14,398 nt of DNA, taken from positions 1 to 14,398 of the forward strand of contig SKMT01000565.1 in the NCBI GenBank assembly GCA_007120915.1, written 5' to 3'. Below are positions 1-5,524 of the stretch, one piece after another. Under the pieces are notes generated by a model. The model searched no databases and was not told where the DNA came from. It saw only the letters and a program-made list of their open reading frames with translations. The translations under genes and the position numbers were made by a program. Origin of the DNA: Myxococcales bacterium. Its GTDB lineage: Bacteria; Myxococcota_A; Bradymonadia; Bradymonadales; Bradymonadaceae. Every line of letters starts with the position of its first letter. Position 1 is the stretch's first letter.

Positions 1-1
1 C

Positions 2-514
2 AAGAAACTCGAGAAGGAGGGCGAAGAGCCGAAGTGGCGGCTGTCCAGGCCGGAAGTAGGCGTGTTCGAAAGCGCCGGCATCGAACAGCCGCGCAAGCAC
101 GTGCGTGAGCTGCGGGTGCCCGAAGCGGCGCTGGACAACTTTGAGGTTGGCCAGGAGCTGAGCGCGGAGCTGTTCGAGCTGGGAGACTGGGTGGACGTGA
201 CCGGAATCAGCAAAGGTCGCGGGTTTTCGGGCGTGATGAAGCGCCACAACTTCTCCGGGTTCGGCGCCACCCACGGCACCAGCGAGGTATATCGCCACGG
301 TGGTTCCATCGGCATGAGCGCCGATCCGGCGCGGGTGCTCAAGAACATGCGGATGCCCGGCCAGTACGGCAATGAGAAGGTCACCATCCAGAACCTGCAG
401 ATCGCGGGGCTGATGGAGGAAGACGACGCCATTCTGATCAAGGGTGGGGTCCCCGGGCCCAACGGCGGGATCGTGGTGGTGCGCGCAGCCGTCAAGAAGA
501 CCCACGTGGCGTAA
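2..514 (+). CDS. rplC: 50S ribosomal protein L3, 5'-truncated by the window edge
   Basis: L3 is an early-assembling protein of the large ribosomal subunit that binds 23S rRNA and reaches toward the peptidyl transferase centre. The reading frame is open to the left edge, so the N-terminal part is missing; an internal GTG at 62 is not the true start. Visible family signatures are the VDVTGISKGRGFSGVMKR stretch, the ATHGTSE segment, the HGGSIG loop and the C-terminal MPGQYGNEKVTIQNL and GGVPGPNGG blocks. The Gln that PrmB methylates in enterobacteria is not present in the GSIG loop (Met follows), which is common outside Gammaproteobacteria. A Lys/Glu-rich insertion (KEGEEPKW) precedes the conserved core. 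The gene is followed by a terminator instead of rplD, so it is the last gene of its transcript here. Confidence 0.96.
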   Translation, partial: KKLEKEGEEPKWRLSRPEVGVFESAGIEQPRKHVRELRVPEAALDNFEVGQELSAELFELGDWVDVTGISKGRGFSGVMKRHNFSGFGATHGTSEVYRHGGSIGMSADPARVLKNMRMPGQYGNEKVTIQNLQIAGLMEEDDAILIKGGVPGPNGGIVVVRAAVKKTHVA

Positions 515-548
515 CCGCCAACAGGTCATCGCTTGATTGATTACGCAG

Positions 549-587
549 AACCCCGGAGCATGCAGACGATGCATGTTCCGGGGTTTT
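549..587 (+). terminator. Strong intrinsic terminator after rplC
   Basis: Arms 549-564 and 570-585 form a 16-bp stem with a single G-T mismatch (a G-U wobble in RNA) and a 5-nt loop GACGA. The stem ends in a run of four T (584-587). It lies 35 nt after the rplC stop codon. The T tract is short but the stem is very stable. It ends the ribosomal transcript, or partly attenuates the next gene, whose start is only 31 nt downstream. Confidence 0.85.
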
Positions 588-618
588 GGCGTTGTGGGCG
601 AAGGATGAGGAGGATGTG

Positions 619-1107
619 ATGGGTGTTCGGGTTGCAAATCGCGTTATCGCCGGTGTGCTGGCGTTGTCGTTGTTGATGCTAATGCCTGTCGGCGAGGCTG
701 AGGCGCGCTATCCGGGGGGCATGGGCATCGGGGTGGGCACGGCGACGAAAGCATCGGGGCTGTCGCTGAAGTTTCCGGCGGGGCCGTCTGCGTTCCAGGT
801 TACCGCCGGCTGCCGTTCCAGCAGTTGCAGCGGGGTGGCAGCAGCCTTTGATTTCCTGGCGAGTATGCCGCCGCTTGTCACCGGTGAGCCTGTGCAACTG
901 GCCTGGAATCTGGGAGGAGGCGTCGCCGTGGGCGTCGGCGACGATCACCTGGGGTTGGCCGGGGCGTTTGTGATGGGGTTGGAGGTCGCATTTCAACCGG
1001 TTCCTCTGGAGTTGGTGTTTGAATGGCGGCCGAACCTACGGGTGATTCCCGACATCAGTGGTCCGTCGTTTTCGAGCTTCGGGGGCCATTTTCGGATCTA
1101 TTTCTGA
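619..1107 (+). CDS. Small secreted protein, probable outer-membrane beta-barrel
   Basis: A 162-residue protein of unknown function. The ATG at 619 is chosen because AGGAGG (608-613) sits 5 nt before it; earlier TTG/GTG codons in the same frame have no such site and fall on the terminator. Residues 1-26 form a signal peptide: basic start (VRVANR), hydrophobic core (VLALSLLMLM) and an AEA cleavage motif. The mature part is rich in Gly and alternating hydrophobic residues, typical of short beta strands, and ends in FRIYF with a terminal Phe, as in outer-membrane barrel proteins. Two cysteines lie close together (AGCRSSSC) and could form a disulfide. Family is not recognised; barrel assignment is inference from composition and the C-terminal aromatic. 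No promoter was seen between the terminator and this gene. Confidence 0.75.
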   Translation: MGVRVANRVIAGVLALSLLMLMPVGEAEARYPGGMGIGVGTATKASGLSLKFPAGPSAFQVTAGCRSSSCSGVAAAFDFLASMPPLVTGEPVQLAWNLGGGVAVGVGDDHLGLAGAFVMGLEVAFQPVPLELVFEWRPNLRVIPDISGPSFSSFGGHFRIYF

Positions 1108-1129
1108 GGTCGTGGGCTCGCGATTTCGA

Positions 1130-1155
1130 CCACCTACCACCCACCACCCACCACC
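1130..1155. repeat. Short CCACC/CCCA microrepeat
   Basis: A 26-nt purely C/A/T run made of CCACC, TACCA and CCCA units directly after the small secreted-protein gene. It looks like simple-sequence slippage DNA. No function is evident. Confidence 0.6.
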
Positions 1156-1185
1156 GTGATTCACCGACCTACGGGCGGTGATCAC
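1156..1185. promoter_or_regulatory. Bulged inverted repeat with GTGA/TCAC half sites
   Basis: GTGAT (1156-1160) plus CACCG (1162-1166) pair with CGGTG (1176-1180) plus ATCAC (1181-1185), leaving T1161 as a bulge and ACCTACGGG as the loop. There is no T run after it, so it is a weak candidate for a terminator. It also contains two small GTGA/TCAC palindromes (1156-1164 and 1178-1185), which suits an operator upstream of the promoter-like hexamer at 1196. Operator role is inference. Confidence 0.35.
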
Positions 1186-1195
1186 ACACACCAGT

Positions 1196-1225
1196 TTGAC
1201 AATGATCTAAGGAGGGAAGTAGCCT
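1196..1225 (+). promoter_or_regulatory. Possible sigma70-type promoter for the cNMP-fold gene
   Basis: A perfect -35 hexamer TTGACA lies at 1196-1201. The best matching -10 is poor: TAGCCT at 1220-1225 with an 18-nt spacer, 3 of 6 matches. The AAGGAGGG at 1209-1216 looks like a ribosome binding site but has no start codon at usable distance. Position upstream of a long 5' region supports a promoter; the weak -10 keeps confidence low. Confidence 0.3.
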
Positions 1226-1233
1226 TCGCTTTC

Positions 1234-1243
1234 GTGACGTCAC
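1234..1243. promoter_or_regulatory. Perfect 10-bp palindrome GTGACGTCAC
   Basis: The palindrome lies 73 nt upstream of the ATG at 1317 and, if the TTGACA at 1196 is used, close to the expected transcription start. It repeats the GTGA/TCAC half sites seen at 1156-1164 and 1178-1185. This is where a repressor would sit, but no regulator can be named from sequence alone. Confidence 0.35.
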
Positions 1244-1316
1244 ACACCTCTTGGCGCGCGCGGGACCGCAAAATAGTCGCGCTGCGCCGTTTGTAGCCAG
1301 CAACTGCCCGCCATTC

Positions 1317-3020
1317 ATGTCCTCACAGAAACTTCGAAAATACCTGGCGTACTACCGGAAGACGCTCAACGAGGACCCGGAGAACATCGAGGCCCGACTG
1401 CGTCTGGCGGCGCTGTTTCGGGAGATGGGACGGTCGAACTACGCGATCGAGGAGTACGGAACGGCGGCGAAACTCTTGGCCAGCGACGGGTTGCCCCTGG
1501 AGGCAATCGCCGCCTGCAAGGCGATTCTGGAGTTGGATCCCTCGCACCAGGACACCCAGTTGTTTCTCGCCCGGTTGTACGCCGAAGTGCCGGAGGCGAC
1601 GGGGGATTCGGTGCGTGTGGCCCGGCCCATTGATCCCGTTGATGGGGAACTGGGTGCGGAGGGGTCGGATACGGTGCAGGAGAGCGATGACACCGACGGC
1701 AGTGCCACCATCACACTGGCAACGCCCAAAGAAGAAGAGGGGAAACCACAGCCCCAGGACCAGCCCCCGGAGCCGATTGCGATCGGTGAGGAGGACGGCG
1801 ACGACGAGATCACCCAGGTGGAGCGGCCCACCGGGGTGGGGCCGGCGCCGAAAGCTATCGACCAGCAGCTCCCGGAGACCACGGCGGTACAGCCGTCGTA
1901 CGAACAGGCGAAGCTGCGCACCGAAATCGCCGGTGACGATCTGCGCGAGACGACCGAATGGCAGGGGGACGAACGCGAGACCGCAGAGTTTGATGAGCGG
2001 GACCGCGAGACCATCGAGCTTGGGGTGTTCGATATGGATGAGCTGGGGCTGGACGAAGCCAGCACCGGCCGGTGGGAGGATCTGGATGCGCTCGACGAGT
2101 TCGAGGAGCCGGACACCACCGAAATTCTCACAGACGACGAACCACAGCCCCCGAAGACGGCTCAACGCCAGTTTCGTATCTCGTCGCTGCCGGAGATCCC
2201 GCTGTTCAGCCAATTGCCTCGCCAGGTGTTCGTGGAGGTGCTGGACGCGATGGAGCTGCAGCGGTTTGTGGCAGCCACCGAAATCGTGCGTCCCGACGAT
2301 CCGGCAAGTTGCCTGTACATCATCGTGGAGGGAGCGGTGCGGGTGGAAAAAGATCTGCTCAACGGTCGCACCGTCCACCTTGCGAAGATGGGCGAGGGCC
2401 AGGTCTTCGGTGAGTTTCGCCTGCTGACCGGCCAGGGCGGAAGCGCCCGGGTGGTCGCGGACAACCGGGTGACCGTGCTGGCGGTCAAAGACGAAGTGAT
2501 TTTCCGGCTCGGCGACGAATACCCCCGGCTGTGGGAGGTGCTGTGGGACTTCTACTATCAGCGGATGCTCAACCACTGCCTGGCGTCGAGTACATTGTTC
2601 CGAAGTCTCACGCCGCAGGAGAGGGAGTTGGTCGCCGAGCATTTTGAGCGGCGAGAGCTGAAGTCGGAGTCGGTGTTGTTTAAGCGGGGAGATACCGTCG
2701 ACGCCACCGGTGTTTTGGTCAAGGGCACGGTCGTTGTGGAGGTGCCGCACAGCGAAGGCGAAGGTGAGGGGGGGAAGGTCATCGACACCCTGTCCGAAGG
2801 GGCATTCGTGGGGGTGAGTCCCTGTGCCCGGGAGATGCGGGCGACGGCGACGGTGCGCGCTCAGACTGACGTGGTGTTCTATCGGATGGAGGGAGAGATC
2901 TTCCGGGAGTTGCTGTACGGGCTGCCGGAGGTCGCCGAGGCGGTGCGCCAGTTGGTGGATGCGCGTCTGGCGCGGACACCAGATTTACCGGGAACGATGG
3001 CGACATCGGAGAGGGTGTAG
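1317..3020 (+). CDS. TPR protein with two cyclic-nucleotide-binding-fold domains
   Basis: A 567-residue soluble, probably regulatory protein. Residues about 1-90 carry tetratricopeptide-type helices (LRKYLAYYRKTL, then AIAACKAILELDPSHQ). Residues 90-280 are a very acidic disordered linker with three R-E-T-x-E motifs near 208-234. Residues about 290-415 and 425-550 are two cNMP-binding (CRP-like) beta-roll domains. The phosphate-binding cassette is incomplete in both: the first has GE (365-366) but Gly at 375 where the Arg is expected; the second has Arg (508) but Val (500) in place of Glu. There is no helix-turn-helix or catalytic domain, so it likely works through protein contacts. The ATG at 1317 is preferred over a TTG at 1251 because the TPR begins right after it, although no good ribosome binding site precedes it. 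The next gene starts 4 nt after the stop, suggesting co-transcription. Confidence 0.85.
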   Translation: MSSQKLRKYLAYYRKTLNEDPENIEARLRLAALFREMGRSNYAIEEYGTAAKLLASDGLPLEAIAACKAILELDPSHQDTQLFLARLYAEVPEATGDSVRVARPIDPVDGELGAEGSDTVQESDDTDGSATITLATPKEEEGKPQPQDQPPEPIAIGEEDGDDEITQVERPTGVGPAPKAIDQQLPETTAVQPSYEQAKLRTEIAGDDLRETTEWQGDERETAEFDERDRETIELGVFDMDELGLDEASTGRWEDLDALDEFEEPDTTEILTDDEPQPPKTAQRQFRISSLPEIPLFSQLPRQVFVEVLDAMELQRFVAATEIVRPDDPASCLYIIVEGAVRVEKDLLNGRTVHLAKMGEGQVFGEFRLLTGQGGSARVVADNRVTVLAVKDEVIFRLGDEYPRLWEVLWDFYYQRMLNHCLASSTLFRSLTPQERELVAEHFERRELKSESVLFKRGDTVDATGVLVKGTVVVEVPHSEGEGEGGKVIDTLSEGAFVGVSPCAREMRATATVRAQTDVVFYRMEGEIFRELLYGLPEVAEAVRQLVDARLARTPDLPGTMATSERV

Positions 3021-3024
3021 CAGT

Positions 3025-3729
3025 ATGAGCGCGTCGAAACTGCTGTGGAACCTGTTTCGCCTGGCAATGGCCGTCAGCCTGCTGGGGTTGTTGATCGCCG
3101 GTGGGATGTTTCTGTTTCGGGGCCAGACGCAGGCCGCGGCGGCGGTGGCCGGTGTGATGGGAATGTTGTTCTTTTCGATCAACGTCAGCAATTTCTGGCA
3201 GTATCGCTGGGACGAATCCGAGGGGGGAGCGAAGGCGGTGGTGGTTGCTCCTGTATTGTTGTCGGGGGTGGCCGTGGTGTTGGCCTGGCTTGCGTCGGCA
3301 CCGGTGTCGTTTGCGGCGCTGGGGGTGGTGGTGGTGTTCTGGTTTCTGGTCACCCGCCGTCGGCCGGATCTGAAGTTTTCCCGGGTGCCGGTGCGGCTGC
3401 TGGTCGATGAAAAAGGGGTAAAGCTGAAGTACGCCAACGTCCAGCTCGACTCGGTGAACTGGGAGGAAGTCACACGAGTTGCTGCCAGCGCCGAAGCGCC
3501 GGGACCGATCAAGGATGACCTGTACTTTTTTCTGCACAACGAAGACGGCGACGGTTGTGTGATCCCGAACCGCTATGCCCGTGAGGTGCTCCAGCGGCTG
3601 CGGCGTCTCGATGGATTCGATAACGAGGGGATCGTCGAAGCGGCGCTGTCCGGCGGAGACCAGCCGCGCCTGTTATGGCAGGGAGAGCCCGGGGATGCAT
3701 CCGTCTGTGCCCGAGCCGAGTCGGGCTGA
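3025..3729 (+). CDS. Four-helix membrane protein with cytoplasmic C-terminal domain
   Basis: A 234-residue protein of unknown function. The ATG at 3025 has GGAGAGGG (3008-3015) upstream and lies 4 nt past the preceding stop, so it is probably translated from the same message as the cNMP-fold protein. Hydrophobic segments lie at about residues 12-31, 36-56, 70-90 and 92-110, followed by a basic RRR that should be cytoplasmic. Residues about 118-234 form a soluble domain alternating beta-like stretches (VRLLVDEKGVKLKY, then VNWEEVTRV) with a final helix (REVLQRLRRL). This order recalls PH-like YcxB-type domains in bacterial membrane proteins, but the assignment is a guess. Its 3' end converges on the methyltransferase gene with 12 nt between stops. 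Confidence 0.75.
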   Translation: MSASKLLWNLFRLAMAVSLLGLLIAGGMFLFRGQTQAAAAVAGVMGMLFFSINVSNFWQYRWDESEGGAKAVVVAPVLLSGVAVVLAWLASAPVSFAALGVVVVFWFLVTRRRPDLKFSRVPVRLLVDEKGVKLKYANVQLDSVNWEEVTRVAASAEAPGPIKDDLYFFLHNEDGDGCVIPNRYAREVLQRLRRLDGFDNEGIVEAALSGGDQPRLLWQGEPGDASVCARAESG

Positions 3730-3741
3730 ACACCCGTCGGA

Positions 3742-4593
3742 TTAGACGGCCCGTGCATTCGGTTCGAGCTGGGGACGGGAGCGCGCCTCATCGGTTTTTT
3801 CACCGCTGAAGAACATCACGGCGCCGTGGGTCTCGAAGTGTACCTGCTCAAAATCGCTGGAGCGCATCTCCTGGAGCAGAAACTCAGGGCTTCGCAGCAT
3901 GGGGTAGATCCCGTAGCGCTCGTAGCGCTCCAGGAAGGCGTCGGCCACATCGGTCTGGGCCCGAACCAGGGCGGACCCGGAGAAAAACCCGTCATCTTCC
4001 AGACACCGATAAAACTCGCGGAGTGTGGCGGCGCGGTCGGAAAACCCGTGGAGGCCATTGAGGCTCTGCAGGCTACGGACCGCGCCACTTTTCAGCGGAA
4101 GGTGGTCGCAGTCGGCGCGGATCAGTTGGACGTCCACGGGCAGGTTTTCGAACCGTTTTTGAGCTTTGAGCAACATGTTCCAGGATTTGTCGACGCCGAT
4201 GATTATTGCGTCATGATCATCGGTGACCACCGGGGCGAGCGCCAGGCCGGTGCCAACGGGAGCTTCCAGGTACACGCCGGAGCGGGCGCGGCCGAGCGCC
4301 CGGTTTTCGTGGTCGATGTAGCGCAGCGGGCTGCAGCGCCAGATCGCCATGCTCATCAATGGCGCGACGAAGTCGTAGACCCCGGCGATGACGTTGGCCA
4401 GCGTCTCGGTGCGGTAGCTGGCGGGGTGAGGCTGTCGATCCGGAGCGACCATATCCGGGATGCCTTCGACGATGGGGTAGTGATGGCCACAATCCTGGCA
4501 GACCAGATCGGGGCGGCGCCCACTTCCCAGTGTCACCGGAGTGTCGGCACAGGAGGGACAGCACAATTTGTCGAGTACTTCGGGTTGTATCAT
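3742..4593 (-). CDS. Class I SAM methyltransferase with Trm112-type zinc ribbon
   Basis: A 283-residue protein and the only minus-strand gene. The start is the ATG at 4593, preceded by GGGAAG. Residues 7-50 form a Trm112-like zinc ribbon: CPSC (Cys12, Cys15) and CQDC (Cys32, Cys35), then YPIVEGIPDMV, the usual end of that fold. Residues about 65-240 are a Rossmann methyltransferase: motif I is EAPVGTG (110-116), then an acidic strand end in IIIGVDKS that should contact the SAM ribose, then IRADCDHLPLKSGAV. The substrate is unknown. A fused ribbon plus methyltransferase resembles RlmA-type rRNA enzymes and UbiE-like proteins. The C-terminal tail is Arg/Pro-rich. It is divergent from the IS200-type element, whose left repeat begins about 100 nt upstream of its start. 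Confidence 0.87.
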   Translation of the reverse strand: MIQPEVLDKLCCPSCADTPVTLGSGRRPDLVCQDCGHHYPIVEGIPDMVAPDRQPHPASYRTETLANVIAGVYDFVAPLMSMAIWRCSPLRYIDHENRALGRARSGVYLEAPVGTGLALAPVVTDDHDAIIIGVDKSWNMLLKAQKRFENLPVDVQLIRADCDHLPLKSGAVRSLQSLNGLHGFSDRAATLREFYRCLEDDGFFSGSALVRAQTDVADAFLERYERYGIYPMLRSPEFLLQEMRSSDFEQVHFETHGAVMFFSGEKTDEARSRPQLEPNARAV

Positions 4594-4695
4594 CGGAGCT
4601 TCCCGGCTGAATCAACTCGTCGAATGGGGGCCAAATGTAGGAACAGAGGCGCGGAAAGTCGAGAGGAGGAGGTTACGTTTCGCGCCGTGCAGCAT

Positions 4696-4728
4696 AAGCA
4701 CCCCTGAAATTGTTAGTTTCTTCAATAG
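4696..4728 (+). repeat. Left inverted repeat of the IS200-type element
   Basis: Matches the reverse complement of 5256-5288 at 30 of 33 positions. A perfect 20-bp core CACCCCTGAAATTGTTAGTT occupies 4699-4718. Similarity resumes further in, with ACCTCGAC at 4744-4751 matching 5233-5240 inverted at the same distance from the repeat. Confidence 0.9.
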
Positions 4729-4789
4729 CCGGCGTAACGGTAGACCTCGACGTTCAGACACCCGAAAAGTCCAGCCCTGGGAGACTCAG

Positions 4790-5218
4790 ATGCAACGCTA
4801 CTGGAAAATGTACATTCATCTCGTATGGGGCACCGCGAATCGAAGTCATGTGATTTCCGGAAAGCCCGAAGTGGTGCTGCATCGAACAATGCGCCAGAAG
4901 GCGAGGGAACTTCAATTGGTGCCGGTCTGTGTCAACTCTGCGTGGAATCACACCCACTTGTTACTGAGCTGGAACCCGGAACTTTCCCCGGATGAGGTGG
5001 TTGATGACCTGAAGAACAGCAGCAAAACGGCATGGGAAAACCATCGAGATAAGACTGGAACGGAGGTTCCCGAGCTTGACTGGCAGGAAGGTTATGCCGG
5101 CTTTACTGTTTCGCCGGGACAGGTTTCTTCGATTCAAGGCTATATTGCCCATCAGAAAGAGCACCACCGCAATGATCAGACGCTAGACCACTTTGAGACG
5201 TGGTTGAGCGTGAACTGA
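4790..5218 (+). CDS. IS200/RAYT-type Y1 (HUH) transposase
   Basis: A 142-residue single-domain transposase of the REP-associated/IS200 group, which cuts and joins single-stranded DNA through a tyrosine linked to the DNA 5' end. The HUH motif is His54-Thr55-His56 in NHTHLLLSW, with a polar Thr at the usually hydrophobic middle position. The catalytic helix is GYIAHQKEHH, with the nucleophile Tyr118 and Gln122 four residues on, as in the family. The GYAGFTVSPGQ stretch is also typical of this clade. Length is normal, so it looks intact. The ATG at 4790 is chosen because GGGAGA precedes it by 6 nt and homology begins there; the frame is open upstream through the left inverted repeat, but that part is not conserved-looking. 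Confidence 0.9.
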   Translation: MQRYWKMYIHLVWGTANRSHVISGKPEVVLHRTMRQKARELQLVPVCVNSAWNHTHLLLSWNPELSPDEVVDDLKNSSKTAWENHRDKTGTEVPELDWQEGYAGFTVSPGQVSSIQGYIAHQKEHHRNDQTLDHFETWLSVN

Positions 5219-5255
5219 CGAGGGGGGCGACGGTCGAGGTAGCGCGGATCTCCGT

Positions 5256-5288
5256 CTATTAAAGGAACTAACAATTTCAGGGGTGTTT
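5256..5288 (-). repeat. Right inverted repeat of the IS200-type element
   Basis: Inverted partner of 4696-4728 with three mismatches in 33. The perfect 20-bp core is at 5266-5285. It starts 38 nt after the transposase stop codon. Just inside it, CGGATCTCCG (5245-5254) can form a tiny hairpin, and the corresponding position on the left has CCG/CGG pairing (4729-4740) with different sequence. Confidence 0.9.
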
Positions 5289-5332
5289 CTCCGAGGCGGC
5301 GGGAAGCGTTACGGAGGGCGGGGTAGCGTGAA

Positions 5333-5450
5333 GGACGACGGTGGTGAACCCCGGAATGGTCGGCGGGGTATAGGGACGACGGTGTGAACCCCGGAATGGT
5401 CGGCGGGGGGTAGGGACGGCGGTGGTCAAACCCGAAATGGTCGTGGAAAT
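5333..5450. repeat. Three tandem ~40-bp repeats with palindromic cores
   Basis: Units begin at 5333, 5374 and 5414 (spacings 41 and 40). Each starts GGACGACGG or GGACGGCGG and contains GAATGGTCGG or its variant. In units 1 and 2 this is framed by ACCCCG and CGGGGT/CGGGGG, so the core can fold as a 5-6-bp stem with a 10-nt loop. The third unit has diverged (AAACCCGAAATGGTCG) and loses the stem. The array fills most of the 306-nt gap between the transposase and the next gene and lies 45 nt outside the right inverted repeat. A REP-like origin is inference. Confidence 0.8.
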
Positions 5451-5524
5451 AGTTGCCATCGCGCCCAGAAACGCTACGGTTGGCGGGGCAACAACGGCTA
5501 ACGCAACAGAGAGATGGAAAAGCG

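Larger units (their letters stand above)
4696..5288 (+). mobile_element. 593-bp IS200-type element bounded by 33-bp inverted repeats
   Basis: The two ends are near-perfect inverted copies and enclose one complete Y1 transposase gene. The region is visibly richer in A/T than its neighbours, fitting acquired DNA. There is no TnpB/IscB accessory gene. No direct target duplication is seen immediately outside either end, as expected for HUH enzymes that insert single-stranded DNA. Limits are taken from the end of repeat similarity and could be off by a few bases. Alternatively it is a domesticated RAYT gene flanked by REP-like sequences. Confidence 0.65.

Noticed and set aside
1323..2750. Long minus-strand open frame of 475 codons inside the cNMP-fold gene
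   Set aside because: It is the antisense shadow of a well-supported gene: composition is His/Arg/Leu-rich as expected for GC-rich antisense frames and no domain is visible.
3734..3749. Bidirectional terminator between the converging genes
   Set aside because: CCGTC/GACGG form only a 5-bp stem with a 6-nt loop and no T run on either strand; it also overlaps the methyltransferase stop.
3826..4707. Plus-strand open frame of 293 codons opposite the methyltransferase
   Set aside because: The minus strand has zinc-ribbon cysteines and SAM motifs; the plus frame shows none and is His/Gly/Val-rich in antisense fashion.
4541..4789. Upstream extension of the transposase reading frame
   Set aside because: The extension runs antisense through the methyltransferase start and the left inverted repeat. 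The ATG at 4790 has the ribosome binding site and begins the conserved domain.
5333..5450. CRISPR array
   Set aside because: The repeats are contiguous with no unique spacers, number only three, and no cas gene is near.
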